Shown here piece by piece: positions 37,986 to 49,309 of a stretch of 64,000 nucleotides of DNA. How positions within the stretch are numbered: position 1 is the first letter of the stretch; each line of letters opens with the position of its first letter. Source of the DNA: Paragonimus skrjabini miyazakii (lineage: Eukaryota; Platyhelminthes; Trematoda; Plagiorchiida; Troglotrematidae); contig JTDE01021202.1 of the NCBI GenBank assembly GCA_014338405.1, forward strand, positions 55,880-119,879. The letters are read 5' to 3'. The position numbers were made by a program, and so were the translations under genes. The notes under the pieces are model-generated. The model saw nothing but the letters and a program-made list of their open reading frames with translations, was not told the origin of the DNA and did not search any database.

Positions 37986-39633
37986 AACAATTGTGGTCTC
38001 AGCGAACAGAATTGTTTCCGATAAATTCTTATCTTAGGCTGGAACAATTATATATTAAATCAAGTAACAGTAAGGGAAGTTATGGATCAAAAATAGTACG
38101 AGGGTAAAGCGATTAGGTGAAATACAAACACGATTTCGTTGTGGTTATGCTCACAAGGGAGGTAGGACGGGGTCAAATTGTTACGTGGGTTGAGTGTACG
38201 TGTTTGGCCATGGTAATCCCAAGGTGTGAACGAATCGTTGTTGAACACACAAATCTGGTTGACGTAATCGGATTGCGACCGCCTTGGCTATAGACAGGAT
38301 GCGCCACTTGATCTTTCTTCACACGGTAGTCGGGGCACGGTAGACGATGTGAAACGCCTTGTCCGTGTCTGTGTAGCAGTCACAGTTAACTAGATGGGCC
38401 AATATAGATGAGCTAATGTTCTTCGTTATCCCGGGCAGTGTTAACGAATTCTTTCCGATAAACACCTAGTGGTGCGACCAATATATGCTGAACCACAGGA
38501 ACAGGCAAATGAATAGATCAAAAATGAGGCATCACTGTTAGGCATATTATCTTTCAGATCAAGTAGCACAGTCCGTTTTGAGTGGAACATTACGACGGGA
38601 CTTGTAGCATAGTAGGTAGTGCCGATCGCATCAGTTAGTTTGCGCGTTATCAGCCCGGCTTCTGCGTCTCCTTTGAACGGCAGAGTTATGTAGATCTTTT
38701 TCTTATCAACTGTGTTTACTGGGGCTTACATTGGTCTCTCTTGCATGCTTCTGGTAATAAATTTCTCAGGATAGGCACTACTATCCTGTAACATGCTTAG
38801 CTTCAATTCTACCGTATCTTCCGTACAGATTCTTTTTGCCCTATTTGTCAAGCAGCATACAAGACCCCGTTTCAGATTAATCGACACATAGATGTGGGAG
38901 TGTAAATATTGCCCACTCCATGTTTTCTTTCTATGTACCCTTCGCTGTAACGATCCATCTGATTTGCGTGTTGGCGGTACGTCCAAAAATGGCATGCGGT
39001 CATCAGTTTCTTGTTCCAAAGTGAACACATTCGTGTAGGATATCCACACCAAATTTAGTATGAATGAAGTCAAACAGTTTGGGAGTCGTGTTTAACATGT
39101 TATTGATAAATGGATTGAGAATAACACAACGTAACGAGCAAGTTGTAATACTCTTCGTTTCAACCACCTCGGGTGACCTTCCACAGGAGTGTTGTAATCG
39201 AAATCACATTAACAAAGGAACAGAGGTCACATGATATTTGCTGTGGTTAGGTCATTCGGCGCTGCATCTGAATTGATTGGTCTAATTCTTTGCCTATTAA
39301 GTGGGCATCAAGTGGCGCATCCTGTCTATAGCCGAGGCGGTCGCAATCTGATTACATCAACCAGATTTGTGCGTTAAACAACGGTTCGTTCACACCTTGG
39401 GATTACTATGGCCAAACACGTACACTCAACCCACGTAACAATTTGATCCAGTCCTACCTCCCTTGTGAGCATAACCACAACGAAGTCGTGTTTGTAGTTC
39501 ACCCAATCGCTTTACCCTCGTACTATTTTTGATCAATAACTTTCTTTACTGTTACTTGATTTAATATATAATTGTTCCAGCCTAAGGTGAGAATTTATCG
39601 GAAACAATTCTGCTCGCTGAGACCACAATTGTT
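37986..39633 (-). mobile_element. Penelope-like element bracketed by 327-bp inverted arms
   Basis: Left arm 37986-38312 and right arm 39307-39633 are inverted copies of each other at high identity, starting aacaattgtggtctc and ending cttgat on the left. The left arm carries the end of the PLE frame and its 3' flank; the right arm lies upstream of the coding part in reverse. Between them is the coding remnant. Terminal repeats in direct or inverted arrangement are a known feature of PLEs. The copy is antisense to the host gene and is broken. Confidence 0.75.
38190..39110 (-). pseudogene. PLE coding remnant: RT end and GIY-YIG endonuclease
   Basis: On the minus strand from about 39110 the frame gives F-T-L-E-Q-E-T and M-P-F-L-D-V, G-S-L-Q-R-R-V-H-R-K, then L-V-C-C-L-T-N-R-A-K-R-I-C-T-E-D. 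Further on, in another frame near 38530-38430, comes F-A-C-S-C-G-S-A-Y-I-G-R-T-T-R-C-L-S-E-R-I-R and then a stop, the GIY-YIG domain with its Cys-x-Cys, Y-I-G and Arg residues. The C-terminal R-Q-P-D-L-C-V-Q-Q-R-F falls in the left arm. Stops and shifts rule out a working enzyme; the RT catalytic block is absent. Confidence 0.78.
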
Positions 39634-40171
39634 ACTAGTTATCATGGCTGCTTAGTTTTATGCAGTTTACGATCAATGACGGTAGGCAGTTAACATCACA
39701 TTAATTGCAAATGAAACTGGCAGTTAGTGGCATGGATCTCTTGTACACTCATAACAACTGTCGATGAGACTCAGGATTAACAGCCTCATGGAACGAAGTT
39801 ACGTATCAAAGTCACTCATGATCAAGCATCTGGTGAGTAAAGTGCGCTGCACAGAACAGACAGGTAGGGTACTTGGAGAATCCATATTAGCGTTGGCCAC
39901 TGTACATTTACTGAGGGCAAAGGATAAAGGTTGACCTGTGGTGTGTTCTGAAAACTGGCAGACCGCGGAGTACTCGATCGATGATGCCAAGAGTGTCACT
40001 TGTGGTTTCATATGCATTTGACGCTTGCTAAACGCGACTGTCGAAAATTGCTTACGGCAACCTTGACAAAGGTATGCAAGAGTGCTTTTGCATCCGTTAG
40101 TTTTCAGTAATCACATGTTCTTAGGCTCATATCTTTTACTATGTGCATTGTTCGTTCGATTCACCCACTAG

Positions 40172-40555
40172 AAACAGACCCTCTTCCAAGTGGGACCAGT
40201 TCGGCTATCAGCTCGCAGGTGTTTGCAGATTCGGTTGAGGATGAACATGAAGTACTCGACATGATTGATATTCAGTCGAACAATAATCACTTGGGACAGA
40301 ATTCCACGACCGACGAGGGCGCTCCCTCGCGACCCCGAAGCCTGTTGGACCAGGGCGCTTCTGGTGGTCGCCAATGGTCTGAGGCAGCTGTCATAGACTA
40401 TGTGATGTACGATGAAACACGTTCTCTGGGCAACACACTTGCCACGAGCGAGGCGAAGCCTATGGTCATTCCGAAAGGGGAATTATTATCCACGCAAGTG
40501 GGCGATTCACCGGAAACTGTAAGAAACTTAAAACGGAAACATAGCAAAGGGAAAG
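40172..40555 (+). CDS. Exon: cytoplasmic segment, acidic with basic C-terminal end
   Basis: An open block of 384 nt. The acceptor chosen is the pyrimidine-rich ttcgattcacccactag; the donor is gaaag|gttagt. Both borders are phase 1, so exon skipping would keep the frame. It encodes about residues 761 to 889. The first half is acidic (D-S-V-E-D-E-H-E-V-L-D-M-I-D-I), the middle has Y-V-M-Y-D-E-T, a possible tyrosine phosphorylation motif, and the end is basic (K-R-K-H-S-K-G-K). No known domain is evident. The acceptor is less certain than the others because the same frame is open back to 40141, but this AG restores phase with the preceding exon. Confidence 0.72.
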
Positions 40556-41075
40556 GTTAGTGTGAATATTGAGTGATTATTCTATTTTTTAAAACTGTGA
40601 TCCTCATTATTCGCGCAGTGTGTAAAACCGGGACAGCAGAATGAAAGCAGCACGAACGAATGGTTACAGATAGCTTTCCTGTGATTTTCGTCGTCCTGTT
40701 CTTTAATCTATCCTTTCTTTACAGGGAAATTCATCAAAGATTAGAATATTGGTCGTAGCAATGCTGCTTCATCCTCTCCACTTAGAGATTAGATGGTTTG
40801 TGGAAATAGACGAATGTCTACATGCAACTATCTGAATTTCGCTAAATCAACCTACCGTTTGTCCATCTTAAACCTTGCTAATCGGCAAAGGGTGTATGGT
40901 GTGGGAGATGATTAGTTGGTATCCTGAGTGCATAACCCAACCAACTCAATCTCTACGTCCTTAGACACAGAGCGAATAAACTATATTAACCCGCACTATC
41001 GGCCGTTCGCTTTTGTATCTCATTGACGCCCGATAAGTGCGATCGAGCGCGCACATCGATGGTCATATATATGAC

Positions 41076-41175
41076 NNNNNNNNNNNNNNNNNNNNNNNNN
41101 NNNNNNNNNNNNNNNNNNNNNNNNNNNNNNNNNNNNNNNNNNNNNNNNNNNNNNNNNNNNNNNNNNNNNNNNNNN
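41076..41175. other. Assembly gap (100 N)
   Basis: Exactly 100 N, size unknown. It lies in an intron next to GC-richer sequence, probably a repeat. Confidence 0.99.
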
Positions 41176-42477
41176 TTACGGGGAGAGTGTTACTGTGATT
41201 AGCCATATCGGTTGTGAGACTTGTAGAGTAATTAGTAGAAACGGAGGTCGGGAGGGGCCTGATAGCTGAAGTTGATAGGATAGTGGGTGCGAAGTCAGCA
41301 GTGGCATGTTTCCACTTATCCACCCTGCTATATGCAGCAGATAGGACGGCCCGGTTTATACTGCGAGGCGGCTGGTGCAGTATGGAATTACTGGTGTTGT
41401 GAGTGTTCATGGTTGTATGTGGGCTGAGGTACTCTCAGGACGCCCAGACCTAGACAGGAGAACGATTACGGTGCTCAACCAAAACCTTTGGCTTAAAAGT
41501 CTGTACCGTAAGGCAACGGGTTGGTGGCAGTGTACCAGAACTGGTACTTTTTCCGGAAGAAGATGTCAATCTTCTTCCAACCCCCAACCTGGAGGGCCAG
41601 GAGACTGGTTTTTCAGACCTATTGGCCTGCCTAGTATGAGTGGCTCTATCGGTGTGGTGGCCACACCGTCCAGTTTGGCACAATAGGTCATCAAGATGCG
41701 CAAACCCTCATACTAAATATAAGGTCCAGTCTCGTTGTGACGAGATGGCCTGCGTACTTTTGCGACGTAAGTATTTCCTGTTTTGAATTTCAAAGACCAC
41801 TGGAACACAGTAACCCTATCCCTAGCTTCATTGTCGTTATTTAGCTCTTCAAGGTTATCGGAAGCACTCAAATCGCGATCAAACTTGTAAAATAACAATC
41901 CACTACAAGGTTGACACATCCGTGGACTGGATGTTGATCCAACTGGTTTGTGGTGTGATTTTTTCCTGTTCTCCATTTGAAAGAAAGGAAATCGACTTTA
42001 ATGGAAAACACTCACTTCAAAGGCCCGACTTTTAAAGCAAACAAATTGATTTTGGAACACAACACTAGAAGTAAAACAAGTTACACGACATTCTCAGCTC
42101 AACAATTACATCGGACTGATAATTAAGAAAGAAAGACGCTTCTTTGGAAATACGGGAAGTCTAAGCGAGTGCAGTGCACTTTACGCACAATACATAGGTT
42201 TCATGCATGCGGATTTAGTGCTCTAAACTTTGCCTGTCCGAATTACCGTTTAAGACGATTTTATCAAAAAAACCTAATCAGGTCATCGGTGACGACTGAC
42301 GAAATATTTCACCAACAAAGCACTGATGTGCAGGTTGAATCAGCCAGGAGGAAGCGTGAAGGTGCACTTGTGTGTCATGCTAGCCCGATGAACCAATCAG
42401 AGTGCAACGGCTATGGAATTGACCCCATTTGACCACTTAATTGCGAAGTGGCCTAAACAAACGGATATTGGTTCAAC

Positions 42478-42835
42478 ATGCAAATGGCCATATTTGGCAA
42501 CTATTTCATGCCAACGTGGCCACAAAATATGAAGACCTTGACTGCTCCATTGAGCAAAGTGGGTAGGTGTCGCCTGCCTGGATGGGGTCCTCGTGATCAC
42601 TCCAACCGCTGGTTAGAGACGCTATTCGAGATGGCGGTGTGTCGCAGTCAATGGCGTACCTGTATCCATTCCATTTCCGCTCTTTCCTCTTAGTCTTTTC
42701 TCAATAATTTTCACCCTTTTTAGTAACGTTTTCTTCTAGGATATTCCACGTCACTGTTGAGGTGAGCGACGGCCCGAGCCACAGTACCTTTTGGTCAGGC
42801 TCATGGCTGTTATGATGATGATGATGATGATTTCA
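42478..42835 (+). mobile_element. RTE-type LINE, 5'-truncated 3' end
   Basis: The frame 42478-42693 ends with G-W-G-P-R-D, N-R-W-L-E-T-L-F-E-M-A-V-C-R-S-Q-W-R-T-C, the typical C-terminus of trematode RTE ORFs. A short 3' UTR follows (ttcttctaggatattccacg, ggtcaggctcatggctgtta) and a tail of six TGATGA-type repeats ending near 42835. From about 42640 it is nearly identical to 23394-23590, so both belong to one family. It lies in sense orientation. Confidence 0.75.
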
Positions 42836-43249
42836 TGCCATATATTTACATGCATTTCATTCATTTGTCGAACTTGAAGTAGACATTACAGCGTGTTTCT
42901 CTGCAATCGTGTTCTTCCTAACTCTGCGCTAGTAGAGTGGGTGTAGCCGTACAGCAGGGATCCAGGTATAGCATTCAAGTCGGAATAGAACGTTTAGCAG
43001 AGCAAAGGCGCGTTACATCAAACAGAATGGGAGTTCGAAATCCCCAAGCGATTCGAGAGTAACTGCAGTGCATTGAACTGAAGACGCATTCTGTCAAGAA
43101 CGTCTGTTCTATCTGTATACGGAGATATTCTATATTCTGAGAACGTCGCGTTCTACTTAGCAGAATGAAATCACTTTGAATGGAGGTGTACGGATGATTG
43201 AGCCTCACCGCAGGTGTTCGTAGTACACTACTACTCTGTTGATTGAAGT

Positions 43250-43432
43250 TTGGAGGTCTAAATTGTTACACGTTGAACACCACTCACATTTGGCCATAGC
43301 TTTGAGTTCTGCCAAGCCTTATTTTATCGGTCTATTCTGAAGGACAACATTAGACTCGAGTTTCAATTTTGTTAGAGCTCATCAGTAGTGCATATTCTTT
43401 CCATGACCGAGAATTGAAGTTTAGCCACTTTG
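43250..43432 (-). repeat. SINE-A remnant
   Basis: gttgaacaccactcacattt, then agactcgagtttcaattttg and agctcatcagtagtgcatat follow the order of the SINE-A body, with the tRNA-like head eroded. Old fragment. Confidence 0.5.
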
Positions 43433-43959
43433 GAAAGTAAACTGGTTTAGATATGACGGCCAAGGGAAGTAGGTGATTATAAGGGGGTGGAATCAAAAAA
43501 AGAGATGTTTTGAAATGAGAACAACAGAAAGCCAACTGCATCTTCTCAAAGATATTAGAACCACAACTCGGCATGCAGTGAGCGGACGGCAACAGTAGAT
43601 GGTTAGAAGCAGCTTTAGTCTGCAGGAAAATTTCTGATGGTCGTACCATCTGAAGTGTTGGCTTGGTATCCTGAATGTGGACGTCAGCTCTGCGTTTGAA
43701 TTCGTCAACTGATGACGCTTTCACGACGGACTCCAAGAAGGCCTTCCAAAGCGTATGTACCTAGACGTGTTGCTTGCAAGTTATGCGCTCATTTGATGCG
43801 GTAAATTCAGCGGGCTTCCCTGAGATGACGAGTTGCACTAAACACAAATACGTGCAGCGATGGGTGGTGCGTTTGTCGGGGATTACAAATGCAAACATCA
43901 GGTCACCTTTGGTTTGTCGAAAAAAAAACATAAAAAGCGCTTCATTTAGCCTATTTTCG

Positions 43960-44040
43960 AAATAAACACTATAGTTGAATTTCGCTGTCGTTAGAACGCA
44001 CCAGTAATATATATATCCCCGTCCGAACCGGAATTTGCAA
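43960..44040 (-). repeat. Weak SINE-A scrap
   Basis: gttgaatttcgctgtcgtta and gaacgcaccagtaatatata recall the body section between the core and the tRNA-like head. The match is partial. Confidence 0.3.
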
Positions 44041-44798
44041 TGTCATTCGTGTCCTAGTGTCGTTAGCCACCCAAGGAAGGGCTTTTCCTCAACTTCAGAT
44101 TTTGCCACAATTGCAGAGTTACTTACTCCCTGTTGTATTCGGAGGGAACTCATCTTCTAACCACTGCGAATTTACCAAGGAAGCAGTGGTCACCAGTTCA
44201 GAAAATGCGTGTTATGCAACCGTAAGTAGACAAATTTCAAGTTGTGGTGACAACTTTTACATTGCCAAGCTGTCAGCTAGCCACAGATCTCAGCTGAGGT
44301 CTTTTAGCGAACTTCGAAATGCTCTACTTTATAAGAAATATGACCATCGACTTTCCGTCGTCATCAGTACGTCGTTAATGGACAATTCGATGGTGTTACG
44401 AACAGTCCGTTTAAAGTTGAAGTGAAATGAAATTTATCTCCAGTTGCAGGAAAGTAGAAAAAATAGGAAGGGAGGGATGTACAAACATTCTAAGTCCATA
44501 TTCAAGCGGTTAAATTCAGGGTGCTTGCAATTTGTAGGTCACATTCGATCTCGAAGAAACCTCTAGGTAAATTACGAAAGTAAACTGTACATAAGTTCTC
44601 ACTGCTTCTGTTTTTTTAGCCATTCTTGTCTCAAAGATGGCTTGCCCTGAAACGATAATATTCACATCACTGATTCGGGTTACGATCGATCAAAATTAAA
44701 ATGAGGCACACGAATAACTAGGTCTCTCTATCGTAACACATACTAACAACAAGTCTCACTTTGCACGCTGACCTATCTCATTTGTCATTTTAACACAG

Positions 44799-45130
44799 TC
44801 AATCCAGAATCGAGACCCTTGTCAGAGGCAATGATAAGCAATCATTATTATGACGGAAACGAGAATCTACAGGACTACCCGGAACCGACTGAACCAGCTC
44901 CTCCACTCCCGAATCTTCCACCGCGTATCAACCCACCGATTTCCAGGTTACATCCGCCACTACCACCATTGTGGACACAGACATCTACCGGTGCAGTTTC
45001 ATTCAGTCGGTCTCCGGAGCCGCATTCAATGGCCCCGTTCTATCGAGACGAGTACGGTTCGATGGATTCATTGTATGAGACGGTGGATCAGTTCAAACCT
45101 ATCAACAACCGAACTCCATCACAAGAGCAG
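44799..45130 (+). CDS. Exon: proline-rich cytoplasmic segment
   Basis: The exon lies between acceptor cattttaacacag and donor gagcag|gtaaac; it enters in phase 1 and leaves in phase 0. It encodes about residues 889 to 999. A block at roughly 914 to 947 holds D-Y-P-E-P, A-P-P-L-P-N-L-P-P-R and H-P-P-L-P-P-L, which resemble SH3- or EVH1-type ligands. It is followed by acidic, Tyr-containing motifs (Y-R-D-E-Y-G-S-M-D-S-L-Y-E-T-V) that look like phosphotyrosine docking sites. This is the segment of the tail most suggestive of signalling or cytoskeletal adaptor binding; that role is inferred from motif type only. Confidence 0.82.
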
Positions 45131-45654
45131 GTAAACTTTCAATGGTTCATGAAGGTTAAAGTAGTGTCATTGTAGAGATGATTAATAGCAAAAGATTCAG
45201 TTATGCAAAATCTGGCTAAGGCCCAAATGCTTTACATCTTTTCTAGCATGATGTAATTGTTTATTGTTTTTTAGAGGAAACCCTAAATTTCATCTGGACT
45301 CGAGCCATAGATGGGAAACACGTGCACGTACGATTAAAGTGTGTTGCCAGCTAAACCATGGCAGAGGCCCAGGGTTTTTTTCTTTGATAATGGTTAACCA
45401 CACATGGCCATTGTGATTTATGGAGCTCGACGGTTCATTCAGAAACAGTTCAGGCAGCATCTAGTGGAGCTATCAAGTTCAACAGTTGTGAACAGGAAAC
45501 AAAAACTAATCATTAGGAATGCTTAAATGCGAGGAAAGATTAAGAGATGTGACTAAATAGAACCGAGGTGTGGGAACAACCCAGATTAAACTCACCCAAA
45601 CTTTTCACTCAACTTATCTGTTTTCAGTCATTTTTTACCTGTGCAACTTGCCAG

Positions 45655-45830
45655 AAGGCTGGCTGGGTAGCTGAGTCCAAATCTGTAGTTTCCGACACTT
45701 CAGCGTGGCCTCATAGTCCAACTGGTAGATGGCTTGTCACGTTTTGGCATACTGGTTCTGTCGCTGGTTCAAATCCAGCCAGATTGTATAATTTGGGCAT
45801 CTGGGTCTCCTCTGAGTCACAAATTTAGTT
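45655..45830 (+). repeat. SINE-B copy (tRNA-derived)
   Basis: gctgggtagctgagtccaaa is followed by gtggcctcatagtccaactg and cgctggttcaaatccagcc, a tRNA-like head with box B, then tctgggtctcctctgagt. The same order occurs at 61378-61575, and the 3' part on the minus strand at 55740-55850. Confidence 0.65.
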
Positions 45831-48800
45831 TCTTGGTTAACTGAGAAATAGAAAAGCTAGGTTTATGTGGAAATTGAGCTAAGTAGGGAATAACAGAAGG
45901 GTAAGGCCATGTGCGTGAAACTAACGTATATGTCTGAATGCGATTAAATTTGTAGAAACACATTTAAAGAGATCTCAACCAGTGAGGTGAATTAATCAGA
46001 TAGAATGCTGGAAAAAAATTTGTTGTACCTTTTAAAGTGTTGAAAACCAATAAGCTCAACAAACTAACCATGAGAAGTCCTCTGTGCAACGTATTAAGAA
46101 ATCTGACTAACAATAGACCGTTCAACAGCAAACCTGGGAAAACAACAGACTGACAGTGCAAATCTAGAGAAGTATCACACATGCACGACAGACAGTACGA
46201 TACCGGGTATTGAAACTTAACTATATGACTCCGATTATGATTGAGCATATCTCAAGAAAAGATTTTTGTCTATCTGAGAGGTGAATATTTAGGGTGGATG
46301 TACAGCTGCAGCGGAAAAATGGCTTGTTATGACCGCAAAATACGCTTGGTTTGCAAGTCGTTTATTGCACGAACTCCCGTTCAGGTTATGTTAACCATGA
46401 GACCACGAACACGTACACTCATTTGCACGGCTGACATACGTTCACACACATTGGGTAGCAGTACATTGTCATTCGCCCTGGTAGCACTTCCCCCATAGAG
46501 CTTTCATACTGTTTCGATAGTCTCTTCTGGCCCGTCGCCTTCCTGGCGTTGAGGCTTTCCCTTTTTTTCCTGAACGTCGCTTGTGAGTAGTATACTACCC
46601 ACAAACGAAACGGCCTGTTATAAAACAGGCTTACATATTAATCTAAAGAAAACGTTTACACAAGTCAATCACTTCAAACATGAATCATAGTCAATCATCA
46701 AGTACGAAAGATAGAAACTTACTGAGTAGTGTGTGATACATTACGTGCAAATAACAGTTTATGATTCTGGTGTATGAAAGAAGTAGACAGGTGACAGAAT
46801 GCAGCAGAGTAAGTAGAATCAGAAAGAATGCTCTCTGTAAGTTTGTCACCAACAAGCTTGGAACTAATAAAATAAACCTAAGTTGTATGAAAATTACCAC
46901 TAACTCTGCAAATGTGTTTTAATGCTCATATCCAGTATAAAATAGTGTTCTGAAAAAGTGCAAGCTTGATTACAGAGCACAGTACAACTGGCATGGAAGA
47001 AGCAAAGCATAAACGACCGTTTTCAGACTATCTAAAATCTGTTGTCACAATAAGTGGTCAGGTAAGATTGTCGGTGAAAGCCCCTGTCGTTATAATCACT
47101 GCCATACGGCAACTGGTTTTGTATAAAACGGTCCGAATTAAATTTTCGGATACACGCTTTTCGACATTCGTATCTTTAACCCTCTTTGGAAACCACTACT
47201 CATGAGCGTGCTACAATAATCAGGAACCTCGGATATCAGGTGTATAGTTGTGTACGCAAACGACAACCTTTGAATCGTATTCAAGGTGTGAGACAAAACT
47301 GTCTTGAACAGACACGGCATCTATAATAAATTCTAGACTATTGGGCAAGGACCCATTGGGAGTGTCAAAAACCGCGTTGCTGCACATTTATCCAGTCACA
47401 GCCTAGGGTCTAGCCAACGATGTTTGAGAATTAAGAATTATTGAGGGTCAGGCCATGTCTGCTGAACAATACGTCTAGTTTCACTATCTCTGACCATATA
47501 CAGCACAACATTGACAAATGTGTAGTTATGCAAGATGCTGTAAATATGTGCAAGAAATATTTTGCGAGACAGAACTCGTTCAGTTATTTACTTCAGTTAC
47601 TGGATCGACTGAATTTGACTAGCTCTTGTCATTTTCCGATACTCACAACAAAACAACTCATTCAGTGCTAATCACGAAAGACTAGAGTATATCATTTGAC
47701 ATCGGCGGTCGTATCTCATGGCAGGCAAATGTGAGACTCTCTGGTGTTCACCAGCACTCGTATCCTCCTTCGCTAGACTGTGATCAGCCATCATCCACCA
47801 TTTTTATGACCTATTTGGTTTGTTTTGAGTTCCGTATGTGAATCGAGTAGATTTCATATAATTGCAAAAAGATGGCGAGAATGACCAAGAATAGCTGTCT
47901 ATACATTGGACAACTTATGCATTCTGTGGGAATATGGATAGCATATATATACTATGACAACGTTATTCAAAATCTACATATGAATGTTTTAAACAGTCTA
48001 ATTTGTTTATTAGGGTTGCAACAGTTTAATTCCTCGGAGATTTTTTTATGGAGGGGGTCGAAAACTGGAAAGAGAATAACAGCAATCTCATTCGGTTCAC
48101 CGAAACATACGAACAACCGGAAAAGTGGATTAAGCTCAGGGCCTTGTCGCGTCAAAGAAAGTGAGATAAACAGAAGATGTATAAGTCCCAGTTACTCACG
48201 ATCTTGTTTACAGGAACAAATTACATTTTCGCAAAAACGTCATTTTTGATGAAGTATTGTTTGGAATCACTGTTTGAGATGTGCTTACAAAAGTTTTTGT
48301 TGATATTTTCCTTTTCCGAGGGTTTGTCGTCAGGTTCAGGCATGTCTGTAGGTTGAAAAAAAGTACTGATTCTGGACATAGTTTACTAATGCAAGCCATA
48401 ATTCACTACTGTATGGACTGCCAGTGACCTGTCATTTGTGACTTGTCAGCAAAAAGACAAGATAAATTAATCGCTTGCTATAAGAGGTCAACAGCACGAA
48501 CAAACGTCCTGTGTGCACAGCTTTCAATCGCCCAATCGAGTCGTAATACCTTCGATCATTGTAGGACAGCGTCGTTGGATTGACCTGAGTTGATTGATGG
48601 GAACCTTGTAGACGATTTTGAGAGACCCGACAGGATTAACTGTGTGGTTCGTGTCCACTCGGCAAGCGACAATCGCGGTTGATACCGATTTACATATTCT
48701 GCTGTTCTTAACTGAGCGGGGTAATGCTGTTCTATCTTTTTATACAACTACTTTATTGTACGTCCGATCTGTTACTATGGAGCTGCAAGCAAACACAGAC

Positions 48801-49109
48801 AGCCATGTTTTGAGCTTGGATAGACAGTTTCTCGTTTCATCTGAGAGAAAAGTGAGAACTTAGTTACTGAGAATGTTCAGTGAAACACATTGTATAGGCA
48901 GTGACTGAGCAGCTATGCGACTGAGTTGAAGCCGCGCACACAAAAGAAGTTTGCTCGTGCTCCCGGTCCCCACTGGTTAACCTCCAGTTTGTTTCAGCTT
49001 CCACCCGATGAGTCGCAAGTAGTATGAGTTGTTTGTGATGTATCTAGTAAGCACTCTCGTTCGCGTTATTAGATTATGCAAGTTTGACTTCACTCCCGTT
49101 TGATTACCA

Positions 49110-49305
49110 CAGTTTTCACCCTCAGATAGCTTTTCCAGTCAAACCTTTTCCAGGAAAGGCAATAAACTGGAGATTTGTTCACATGTCAGAGCTGAGCGCT
49201 AGTAAGTATTCTTGCCACAGCCAGGCTTTGAATTGCTAGTGAAGTTCTCGGGGCAAATTCGTTGGACACTGCGCCACTGACCCCACATAAGGTACGACCG
49301 AATTG
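49110..49305 (-). repeat. SINE-A remnant next to LINE start
   Basis: cttttccagtcaaacctttt, cagagctgagcgctagtaag and the head-like tgcgccactgaccccacata with ggtacgaccgaattggca keep SINE-A order in minus orientation. It touches the 5' end of the CR1-like copy. Confidence 0.5.
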
Positions 49306-49309
49306 GCAC

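Larger units (their letters stand above)
35605..40171 (+). other. Intron between the second and third tail exons
   Basis: GT-AG intron (gtaaga to cccactag) that holds a short PLE RT scrap (36111-36296) and a PLE with inverted arms (37986-39633). The stretches 36300-37980 and 39640-40170 show nothing recognisable. Confidence 0.6.
40556..44798 (+). other. Intron between the third and fourth tail exons
   Basis: GT-AG intron (gttagt to acacag) with an assembly gap, a LINE 3' end and SINE-A scraps. The GC-richer stretch 41176-41700 is open in two directions but not recognised. A 122-codon open frame at 44057-44425 has no known motif and is not called. Confidence 0.6.

Noticed and set aside
41176..41700. 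GC-richer open frames on both strands after the third gap, possibly a gene.
   Set aside because: Neither protein shows a domain; both strands are open, which fits GC bias rather than coding. Possibly an unrecognised repeat.
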